5,567 bases of DNA from an uncultured Treponema sp. (lineage in GTDB: Bacteria; Spirochaetota; Spirochaetia; Treponematales; Treponemataceae). The stretch's first letter is position 1; each line of letters starts with the position of its first letter. Below are positions 1 through 5,567 of this stretch, one piece after another. The stretch is taken from positions 1 through 5,567 of the forward strand of contig CAJPTT010000176.1 of the NCBI GenBank assembly GCA_905373565.1, given 5' to 3'. The position numbers and the translations under genes were made by a program. Below the pieces are notes generated by a model that saw nothing but the letters and a program-made list of their open reading frames with translations, was not told the DNA's origin and searched no databases.

Positions 1-519
1 ACTCATCCGGTGGCGGGGGAAGGCCCCGAAGAGCTGTCCCGCCTGACCAACTCCGTTGAGGTGATGGTAGTCGGCGAGGGACCGGGCGCGGACGAAGATC
101 GGCAGGGCAGACCCTTTGTCGGCAGGGCGGGGCAGCTCCTCGACAAGATGCTGGAGGCTATTCAGCTTTCGCGTAAGACCAACTGCTATATCACCAATGT
201 GGTTAAATGCCGTCCGCCACAGAACCGCGACCCTGCGCCGGAGGAACGGAGCTGCTGCGCCGCCTTTTTGGATGCGCAAATACGGCTGCTCCGCCCTAAG
301 ATGATTCTGGTGATGGGGCGCATTGCCGCGCAGCATTTGCTGCAAACCTCCGACGGTATCGGAAAGCTGCGGGGGCGTTTCTTCGACTATCAGGGGATAC
401 CGCTGATGCCGACCTATCATCCGAGCGCGCTGCTGAGGGACGAAAGCCTCAAACGTCCCGCATGGGAAGACCTCAAGCGGTTTCGCGCCCGTCTGCACGA
501 ACTTCAGGCGCAGGGCTAA
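1..519 (+). CDS. Family 4 (Fe-S) uracil-DNA glycosylase, C-terminal part; 5' end outside window
   Basis: The enzyme excises uracil from DNA (from cytosine deamination or dUTP misincorporation) as the first step of base excision repair in the cytoplasm. Numbering from the GTG at position 10, the sequence shows family 4 motif A, GEGPGADED (22-30), followed by GRPFVGRAG (33-41), then NVVKCRPPQNR (63-73), and motif B, HPSALLRDE (137-145). Two of the four cysteines expected to bind the 4Fe-4S cluster are visible: C67, and C83 sixteen residues later, the spacing I recall for the family. The adjacent C82 is extra. The other two ligands normally sit near the N terminus and would lie upstream of this window. 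The frame is open to position 1 (ACT CAT CCG GTG), so the GTG at 10 is not taken as a real start. The stop is three bases before priA, implying one operon. Fold and family are confident; full length is unknown. Confidence 0.93.
   Translation, partial: THPVAGEGPEELSRLTNSVEVMVVGEGPGADEDRQGRPFVGRAGQLLDKMLEAIQLSRKTNCYITNVVKCRPPQNRDPAPEERSCCAAFLDAQIRLLRPKMILVMGRIAAQHLLQTSDGIGKLRGRFFDYQGIPLMPTYHPSALLRDESLKRPAWEDLKRFRARLHELQAQG
512..515 (+). promoter_or_regulatory. Probable ribosome binding site of priA
   Basis: AGGG lies inside the last codons of the upstream glycosylase gene, seven bases before the ATG at 523. It is a modest Shine-Dalgarno match. It supports this ATG as the priA start, and its position inside the preceding gene fits translational coupling of the pair. 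Confidence 0.5.
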
Positions 520-522
520 TCT

Positions 523-2592
523 ATGGCGCAGTGGCTTGAGCTTGTCTTTAAGCTTCCTTTATATCAATCGTTTTTTTACCGGAATACCGCCGCAGTACCG
601 AAACGTTCGGCTAAAACAGCGGCGGAGGAAAATAGGAATGGCATCGCTTTAAGTGCCGCCGCTGCGGAGGGGCAACAATCCTTAGCCGGCAGACGGGCGG
701 CGGTTCGATTCGGCTCGCGCAAGCTCGTCGGTTTTATTGTTGCGGAATATGAAACGCTGCCTAAGAGCTGCCCTTTTGCCGAAGCCGACATAAAGCCGAT
801 CGACCGCATCATCGATGCGGAACCGCTTTTTACCGATGAACAGGCGGCGCTCGCCCGCTGGATGTCCCGCTTTTATATCTGCGCCGAGGGGATTGCGCTT
901 TCCGCAATGCTGCCTTCCGGTAAACGCGAAGCGGGTGAGCTGAATACCGACGGGATTGAATTCGCCGGAGCTGATTTTTCCGCTTCGGCGCTTACGCTTT
1001 CCGATGAACAGCGTTCCGCCGTAGAAGCAATTTCCGGCTGCGCAGGCGGCGAGTTCTTTTATGTGTACGGCATCACCGGTTCCGGTAAAACCGAGGTCTT
1101 TTTACAGGCTGCCTCGCGTGCGCTTGCTGCCGGAAAATCGGTTATCTATCTTGTACCCGAAATCACGCTGAGCCATCAGGTTGCGGAAACCGTTAAAAAG
1201 CGTTTCGGCGACCGCTGCGCGGTGCTCCATTCGGGACTAACCGGCAGCAAGCGGCTTGCGGAATGGCGGCGTATTGCACGGGGCGAGGCGCGGATTGTCG
1301 TCGGGGTACGCAGCGCCATATTCGCCCCCGTCCGCGAGCTTGGGCTCATCATCATCGACGAGGAACACGACGGTTCGTATAAATCGGGCTTTGCGCCCCG
1401 CTACCACGCGCGGCAGGTTGCGATGTACCTCTGCAAAAAACACGGCTGCCCGCTGGTGATGGGTTCGGCAACGCCGTCGGTAGAGGCATGGCATTTGATG
1501 AAAACCGGCGCAATCCGCACCCTGCGGTTGAGCGAGCGGCTTTCCGGCGGCGCGCTGCCCCATATCCGCATCGAATCGCTGTTGCATACGGCCGGAGCGT
1601 TAAGCGCTGCGCTTATCGATGAAATGCGCCGCACCAAAACCCAAGGAAAACAGACCATTCTCTTTTTGAATCGCCGCGGTTTTTCCCATTTCTTTAAGTG
1701 TAAGAACTGCGGACACGAGCTCTTGTGTAAAAATTGTTCGGTACCGCTCACCTTTCATAAAAGCGAGGGGCTGATGAAGTGCCACTACTGCGGCTGGACG
1801 GCAAAGCCGCCGAGCGCCTGCCCCGAATGCGGCTCCATCGAGGCGGGCTACACGAGCATCGGTACGGAATATATTGAAGAACAGGTACGGAAAACCTTCC
1901 CCGACTGCACCGTTCAGCGTATCGATACCGATGTGCTGCAAAAAAACAAGCAGGCTGTTCAGATCTTAAATAACTTTCGGGACGGCGCTGTCGATATTTT
2001 GCTCGGCACGCAGATGATTGCCAAAGGCTTAAACTTTCCCGGTGTGCGGCTTGTCGGAATTGCGCTTGCCGACACCGGCTTGCAGATGCCCGATTTTAGA
2101 GCCGCCGAGCGCACTTTTTCGCTCATCATGCAGGTAGCGGGCAGGGCAGGGCGGTATGTTCCGGACGGGGAGGTTATCATTCAAACCTATAATCCCTATC
2201 ACCCTGCAATTGTCTGTGCGCAGCACAACGATGTGGAAGGTTTTTATACGCAGGAGCTGCAGCAGCGGCAGGCGTTGGAATTTCCTCCTTTTGCCCGCCT
2301 TATCCGGCTGGTGTTCCGCAGTAAAGATCAACACAAAGCGGAAGAAGCCGCTTTCGGCGCGCGGGAGCTTTTACCGCGGCTGTTTCCGCCTGATGCTGCG
2401 GAAGGCATAGAAATACTCGGCCCGTCCGACTGTATGCTTTCGCTCGTGGCGGGGAATCACCGGATGCAGCTGCTGTTGCGCGCCGAAACGCTTGCACCGA
2501 TGCAAAAAGCCGTCTACCGGTTTATCACCGAATACAAAGCGGCTGCCGGTGTGTATATCGAAACGGATGTCGATCCGGTCGGTTTATTGTAA
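523..2592 (+). CDS. priA: Primosomal protein N', replication restart helicase PriA
   Basis: PriA is a superfamily 2 3'-5' DNA helicase that recognises abandoned replication forks and starts reloading of the replicative helicase. The protein has 689 residues (E. coli PriA has 732). In order it shows an N-terminal fork-binding domain beginning LELVFKLPLYQSFFYR (5-20) and GSRKLVGFIV (64-73); Walker A GITGSGKT (183-190); Walker B DEEHD (279-283); motif III GSATPS (314-319); eight zinc-binding cysteines in four pairs (C393/C396, C402/C405, C420/C423, C433/C436); motif V GTQMIAKGLNFP (495-506); and motif VI QVAGRAGR (537-544). The C-terminal domain ends in the typical DVDPVGLL. All catalytic and zinc-binding residues are present, so it should be active. 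Unusually, about 25 extra Ala-rich residues (roughly 22-54) separate the first N-terminal strand from the GxR...FG segment. It follows the glycosylase gene by three bases. The ATG at 523 is chosen because it places the conserved N-terminal motif right at the start. Confidence 0.98.
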   Translation: MAQWLELVFKLPLYQSFFYRNTAAVPKRSAKTAAEENRNGIALSAAAAEGQQSLAGRRAAVRFGSRKLVGFIVAEYETLPKSCPFAEADIKPIDRIIDAEPLFTDEQAALARWMSRFYICAEGIALSAMLPSGKREAGELNTDGIEFAGADFSASALTLSDEQRSAVEAISGCAGGEFFYVYGITGSGKTEVFLQAASRALAAGKSVIYLVPEITLSHQVAETVKKRFGDRCAVLHSGLTGSKRLAEWRRIARGEARIVVGVRSAIFAPVRELGLIIIDEEHDGSYKSGFAPRYHARQVAMYLCKKHGCPLVMGSATPSVEAWHLMKTGAIRTLRLSERLSGGALPHIRIESLLHTAGALSAALIDEMRRTKTQGKQTILFLNRRGFSHFFKCKNCGHELLCKNCSVPLTFHKSEGLMKCHYCGWTAKPPSACPECGSIEAGYTSIGTEYIEEQVRKTFPDCTVQRIDTDVLQKNKQAVQILNNFRDGAVDILLGTQMIAKGLNFPGVRLVGIALADTGLQMPDFRAAERTFSLIMQVAGRAGRYVPDGEVIIQTYNPYHPAIVCAQHNDVEGFYTQELQQRQALEFPPFARLIRLVFRSKDQHKAEEAAFGARELLPRLFPPDAAEGIEILGPSDCMLSLVAGNHRMQLLLRAETLAPMQKAVYRFITEYKAAAGVYIETDVDPVGLL

Positions 2593-2610
2593 AATATGCG
2601 GAAACGAATC

Positions 2611-2644
2611 GATCTGTTCTGAAACGGAAGTTTCCGAACAGGTT
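2611..2644 (+). repeat. Palindromic hairpin A, repeat-family copy 1, between priA and the lipoprotein gene
   Basis: Arms 2611-2625 and 2630-2644 pair over 15 positions around a GGAA loop (2626-2629), a GNRA-type tetraloop. There is one mismatch (T2620 with C2635) and two G-U pairs near the base. Read on the opposite strand it matches the hairpin at 5447-5480 at 31 of 34 positions. Only short, interrupted T runs follow it on the + strand, so it is at best a weak intrinsic terminator after priA. It begins 18 bases after the priA stop and ends 34 bases before the next start, so it could instead lie in the leader of the lipoprotein mRNA. Confidence 0.85.
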
Positions 2645-2669
2645 TAACGTTTCCTGCAAAATTTTTTAT

Positions 2670-2674
2670 AGGAG
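2670..2674 (+). promoter_or_regulatory. Ribosome binding site of the lipoprotein gene
   Basis: AGGAG lies four bases before the ATG at 2679 and seven bases before the immediately following ATG at 2682. The spacing favours the second ATG as the main start, which would remove one methionine and leave the signal peptide unchanged. Confidence 0.75.
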
Positions 2675-2678
2675 TATT

Positions 2679-4457
2679 ATGATGAAACTTAACAGAATTA
2701 TTGTGTTATGCTGTATCATATGCTTTGTTTCATGTCGTCATACTAATGAAACGACTTCGGTTCAATTTGATATTGAGTTCCCGCAAACGGATAAAAGCTA
2801 CTATAATGATGAATCTATTTTATTCCGGCTTGATAGGGTTGTTGATCCGGTAACATGGTTTTCTTCTATCGATGGTGAGTTGGGTACAAAATATGAAATG
2901 GCGACAAATTTAACTGCCGGAACTCATACGATAACGGCTCGCAGCGGTACGGAAGAAAAGACAATAACAATCACCGTATCCCCGCATTCCGGATCGGATG
3001 GATCGGTTTCGCAGTTTCGTATACGGCATCTCCCCTATACCTGCCGTCTTACGGATGCGAATGTTCTTCCCTATATTACAGCTCTTAACGGCACGGCTCG
3101 CAATTTGTATATAGGACAGCAGCTTTCCTCTGAATCGTATCGAGCGGTTCTTGGTGATAGAGAAGATTTTGATAAACGTAAACTGTTCAGATGCGGTAAT
3201 GATATTGATGTGTTGAAACTGAACATTCCTCAGCCTACCGTATTTCGGCGGAATCTTCTTGCTGCCGGAAGTTCCAATGAAAAAGAGTTTTTTATCATTA
3301 ATACGGAAGATGGGCGCTTAGATCATACACATAAGCTTCCTTTTAAACGTCATCATACTACGGAGTCAATTGAAGTGTGGATTCCAAAGGATAGTTCTTC
3401 GGAAGAAATAGACGCCGTTGATAAATGCATTAAAGAATTGGAGAATCGTATTCTTATTCGGGTTACGGAAATTTGGGGCAAAGCAGCGGATATCAATCAA
3501 GATAATAAGATTGCTATTGTTTTTTCACGGACAATTAATAAACAAAGAAAAGCATTCGGTTTTTTCTATTCGGCTGATTTCTTCCAAAACAATACCGACA
3601 GGAATTCGCCGAATTATAATCCGGCAAGCAATGAAGCCGATATCGTCTATGCCGCTATTCCTTCAGAGGATTCTCAAAACGACTATTTTTATAAGGTGAT
3701 TGCTTCTACTGTCGGACATGAACTTACTCATGCAATAACGTTTACAAATAAAACGTATAATCGTATCAAAGAAGGCAAGCAGGCAGCGCGGCCGGAAGTT
3801 TTTCTTGACGAAGGCTTAAGCCATCTTTGCGAAAATCTTATCGGCGACAGTCTCAGCAGCCGGAATATCTATTTTTTTTATAGATTCCTCAACAATACGA
3901 TACGGGCATCTTTTTGCAAAGCGGATATAGACGGTGAAGAAGATACTCCCGAACAGCGCGGTGCTATGACACTGTTTTTGTCATGGTGTTTTTGGGAAAA
4001 GGGAGGTATGAACTGGGACACGACGAATGCCGTGCATGTGATCGATAAGGGGGGCATTACATTCCTAAGGAAGCTTACTGCTTCTCCGTATACGGGCTGG
4101 GAGGCAATAGGAGATGCTTTTGGAGGTATTTCAACCGATGAGCTCTTTTTAAAAATGCTGGATAGTTTACGAAAAAAGTGTGTACAAAGTGCCGTTATCC
4201 CGTACAAAAAAGATAAGCTTACCGGTGAACCGGCCGAATTTTTGCCGTGCATGGGAGAATTGGAATGCGAAGGAAATCCATTAACCATAGGCTTACCCAA
4301 ACCGATACTTACCGGAACCCACGCAATACGAAAACTGCTCCCCTATAGCTTTGCTTTTATTGACCGCAGTGTATTAACCGGCGAAGAAAATCCGGTAAAG
4401 CTTGCTGTGGACGGTACGGATATAGCCGGTACGGTGCTGTTCCGCTTTGTTAAATAA
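2679..4457 (+). CDS. Putative M30 (hyicolysin)-like zinc metalloprotease lipoprotein with Ig/PKD-like domain
   Basis: Predicted exported, membrane-anchored protease of 592 residues, numbered from ATG 2679 (ATG 2682 is equally or more likely). The N terminus is a lipoprotein signal: K3 and R6, a hydrophobic run 7-18, then FVSC with C19 as the probable lipidated cysteine, a relaxed spirochaetal-type lipobox. Residues 28-101 resemble an Ig/PKD-like domain, including WFSSIDGELGT (60-70) and AGTHTITA (80-87). The catalytic centre is HELTH (347-351), giving two zinc-binding histidines and the general-base glutamate. LDEGLSH (376-382) supplies a likely third ligand, E378, 27 residues after the second histidine. 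This gluzincin-like arrangement, with E in an (N/D)EGxS context, recalls the M30 family. DINQDNK (271-277) looks like a calcium-loop-like segment. The gene is visibly AT-richer than its neighbours. The family assignment is from motifs only and the substrate is unknown; host or peptidoglycan-associated protein is possible. manA follows after 23 bases. Confidence 0.8.
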   Translation: MMKLNRIIVLCCIICFVSCRHTNETTSVQFDIEFPQTDKSYYNDESILFRLDRVVDPVTWFSSIDGELGTKYEMATNLTAGTHTITARSGTEEKTITITVSPHSGSDGSVSQFRIRHLPYTCRLTDANVLPYITALNGTARNLYIGQQLSSESYRAVLGDREDFDKRKLFRCGNDIDVLKLNIPQPTVFRRNLLAAGSSNEKEFFIINTEDGRLDHTHKLPFKRHHTTESIEVWIPKDSSSEEIDAVDKCIKELENRILIRVTEIWGKAADINQDNKIAIVFSRTINKQRKAFGFFYSADFFQNNTDRNSPNYNPASNEADIVYAAIPSEDSQNDYFYKVIASTVGHELTHAITFTNKTYNRIKEGKQAARPEVFLDEGLSHLCENLIGDSLSSRNIYFFYRFLNNTIRASFCKADIDGEEDTPEQRGAMTLFLSWCFWEKGGMNWDTTNAVHVIDKGGITFLRKLTASPYTGWEAIGDAFGGISTDELFLKMLDSLRKKCVQSAVIPYKKDKLTGEPAEFLPCMGELECEGNPLTIGLPKPILTGTHAIRKLLPYSFAFIDRSVLTGEENPVKLAVDGTDIAGTVLFRFVK

Positions 4458-4460
4458 ATA

Positions 4461-4474
4461 GGAGGAGATAAGGA
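4461..4474 (+). promoter_or_regulatory. Ribosome binding region of manA, two overlapping candidates
   Basis: GGAGG (4461-4465) is the strongest Shine-Dalgarno match but lies 15 bases before the ATG at 4481, which is long. AAGGA (4470-4474) lies six bases before it and is better placed. Either supports the ATG at 4481. I see no promoter in the 23-base gap, so translation from a lipoprotein-manA transcript is likely. Confidence 0.6.
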
Positions 4475-4480
4475 ATCACT

Positions 4481-5359
4481 ATGTTTAAAACACAGCCTTT
4501 TGTTTCCGAAAAGGTCTGGGGATATGAGCGGTGGATTGTTTCCGTTCATCCGGCGGGGCAGTCTCTCGTAGATGATGCAACGCCGCAGATAGGCGGGAAA
4601 CCGCTTAATGCGATCGTCGGCGTTTCGTATCCGCTTTTGATTAAAATCATTCAGGCAAATGAGACGCTTTCGGTTCAGGTGCATCCCGATGATGATTATG
4701 CCCGCCTCCATGAACACAGCGCCGGTAAAACCGAATGTTGGTATGTGCTCGATGCGGTACCCGACGCAAAGATTATTTACGGATTGCAGAAAGATTACAG
4801 CCGAAGTGAGCTGGAAACGGCTATTCGGGATAATACGCTCGAGCGCTGTCTCCGCTCCGTTCCCGTCTCGAAGGGGGACTTTATCTTTATCCCTGCCGGA
4901 ACCGTCCATGCGATACAGGGCGGCTTGCGGCTTTTAGAGGTGCAGCAGTCAAGCGATATAACCTACCGGCTCTATGACTGGGGGCGACTCCGTGAGGTGC
5001 ATATACAAAAAGGACTTGATGTATTGCGGTATCTGCCTAAGTCTACACTGACGCCGGAACATCCTTTTAGCGGAAAATCGGTGTGTCCGTATTTCAGGCT
5101 TGAAAAAAAAGATTTTCCCGTTGCGGGGACTATTTCATTTTCAGCATTTGATACCCCTGCTGCAAAAACCGGATGGTGCAGCCTCTTTATCATCGCCGGA
5201 AGCGGGACACTTGAAATTGCGGAAAACGGCATACTTGAAACTGCCGGAGCTCCTGCTTTGCAGGTAAAAACCGAGGACTGTATTATGGTGCGGCGGGAAG
5301 CTGCCGTTTCGGTTATTCCAAATCAAGGCTCGCCGCTTTCGATTATGCTGATGGGGTAA
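4481..5359 (+). CDS. manA: Mannose-6-phosphate isomerase, class I
   Basis: A cytoplasmic zinc enzyme that interconverts mannose 6-phosphate and fructose 6-phosphate, linking mannose use to glycolysis or supplying mannose for glycan synthesis. At 292 residues it is of the short bacterial class I type, slightly shorter than the roughly 315 residues of Bacillus-type ManA. The four expected zinc ligands are visible: Q66 and H68 in QVHPDD (66-71), E85 in GKTECWYVL (82-90), and H143 in PAGTVHAI (138-145). The substrate region LLEVQQSSDITYRLYDWGR (151-169) carries the likely catalytic arginine, R163. The N-terminal VWGYERW (12-18) is also typical. The C-terminal part (about 205-292) is the usual second beta-rich, cupin-like domain. 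It follows the lipoprotein gene by 23 bases and is probably co-transcribed with it. Base composition (32 of 60 G+C in 4681-4740) lies between that of priA and the lipoprotein gene. Confidence 0.96.
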   Translation: MFKTQPFVSEKVWGYERWIVSVHPAGQSLVDDATPQIGGKPLNAIVGVSYPLLIKIIQANETLSVQVHPDDDYARLHEHSAGKTECWYVLDAVPDAKIIYGLQKDYSRSELETAIRDNTLERCLRSVPVSKGDFIFIPAGTVHAIQGGLRLLEVQQSSDITYRLYDWGRLREVHIQKGLDVLRYLPKSTLTPEHPFSGKSVCPYFRLEKKDFPVAGTISFSAFDTPAAKTGWCSLFIIAGSGTLEIAENGILETAGAPALQVKTEDCIMVRREAAVSVIPNQGSPLSIMLMG

Positions 5360-5446
5360 CCGCATTAAACTCTGGTCGAATAGTATCAATTTTTCCGCGG
5401 GGTTACTAAGAAAACGGCCTGATGCATTTACCCCGATAAAACAATA

Positions 5447-5480
5447 AACCTGTTCGGAAACTTCCGTTTCTGAACAGGTT
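5447..5480 (+). repeat. Palindromic hairpin B, repeat-family copy 2, downstream of manA
   Basis: Arms 5447-5461 and 5466-5480 pair over all 15 positions around a TTCC loop (5462-5465). The only non-Watson-Crick pair is G5456-U5471 on the + strand; on the - strand this position becomes a C-A mismatch, so the + transcript folds better. It is nearly the reverse complement of the copy at 2611-2644 (31 of 34 identical). It starts 87 bases after the manA stop and could mark the end of that transcript, but no U-tract follows (next bases ACCTTG). Confidence 0.87.
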
Positions 5481-5495
5481 ACCTTGAAATGCGAT

Positions 5496-5528
5496 GTTCT
5501 AAATCGTGCTATTTGTGCGATTTAGAAC
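5496..5528 (+). repeat. Perfect 11-bp inverted repeat, hairpin D
   Basis: GTTCTAAATCG (5496-5506) is repeated inverted as CGATTTAGAAC (5518-5528). Inside it, two G-U pairs and one C-G pair can extend the + strand stem to 14 pairs around a TATTT loop (5510-5514). Neither side carries a T run, so it is not a standard intrinsic terminator. It sits between hairpins B and C and differs from them in arm sequence, apart from sharing GTTC/GAAC. Confidence 0.75.
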
Positions 5529-5533
5529 TCGTC

Positions 5534-5566
5534 GACCTGTTCGACAACGAAGTTATCGAACAGGTC
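5534..5566 (-). repeat. Palindromic hairpin C, repeat-family copy 3, at the window edge
   Basis: GACCTGTTCGA (5534-5544) and TCGAACAGGTC (5556-5566) form a perfect 11-bp stem. Four further positions continue it to 15, with one C5545/A5555 clash, around a three-base loop (5549-5551). On the - strand that clash becomes a G-U pair, so a - strand transcript would fold without mismatch. Arm length and outer arm sequence match the hairpins at 2611 and 5447, so I assign it to the same family. It may belong to a convergent gene beyond the window, which I cannot see. Confidence 0.82.
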
Positions 5567-5567
5567 T

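Noticed and set aside
10..12. GTG as start codon of the uracil-DNA glycosylase
   Set aside because: The frame stays open to the window edge, and the N-terminal cluster cysteines of the family are missing, so the gene begins upstream of the window.
1237..1941. Overlapping - strand open frames inside priA
   Set aside because: They mirror the GC-rich coding frame of an intact, motif-complete priA and show no protein-family features.
2643..2671. Promoter between hairpin A and the lipoprotein start (TTTAAC with TTATAG)
   Set aside because: The candidate -10 overlaps the Shine-Dalgarno, which would leave no leader containing the binding site.
4343..4909. 188-codon open frame on the - strand across the lipoprotein-manA junction
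   Set aside because: It is antisense to two well-supported genes, has no recognisable motif, and its length is what shadow frames produce here.
5398..5435. Possible stem CGGGGT/ACCCCG downstream of manA
   Set aside because: Only six pairs enclose a loop of about 26 bases, followed by an A-rich rather than T-rich stretch; too weak to call.
5447..5566. CRISPR-like array in the hairpin cluster
   Set aside because: The units are palindromes with different arms and very short, unequal gaps; there is no regular repeat-spacer pattern and no cas gene in the window.

Overview
The window looks like chromosomal sequence from a spirochaete, most likely an oral or host-associated Treponema of intermediate GC content. 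This is inferred from the spirochaete-type lipoprotein signal, the gene content and the intergenic palindromes; no rRNA or other decisive marker gene is present. All four protein-coding genes lie on the + strand, and the coding part of the window is tightly packed.

Layout. Positions 1-519 hold the C-terminal part of a family 4 (iron-sulfur) uracil-DNA glycosylase whose 5' end lies outside the window. After three bases comes a complete priA (523-2592), the helicase that restarts stalled replication forks. These two genes form a DNA repair/restart pair, are GC-rich, and are probably co-transcribed. A short gap (2593-2678) contains a 15-bp-arm hairpin. Next is a markedly AT-richer gene (2679-4457) for an exported lipoprotein with an Ig/PKD-like domain and an HELTH zinc-protease site resembling the M30 (hyicolysin) family. 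After 23 bases comes manA (4481-5359), a short class I mannose-6-phosphate isomerase with all its zinc ligands. The last 208 bases (5360-5567) hold no gene that I can support but carry three hairpins in about 120 bases.

How the parts fit. The glycosylase removes uracil from DNA and PriA reloads the replisome after fork damage, so the first pair is coherent. The lipoprotein and manA are close enough to share a transcript, but I see no functional link between a surface protease and a sugar isomerase. The most unusual part is non-coding: three hairpins (2611-2644, 5447-5480, 5534-5566) belong to one family with the same arm length and a common arm consensus, RACCTGTTCGNNAAC. They differ by paired changes that preserve the stem. 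They lack the U-tract of ordinary intrinsic terminators. I see no clearly new multi-gene system here; the repeat family and the uncharacterised protease lipoprotein are the items most worth a second look.
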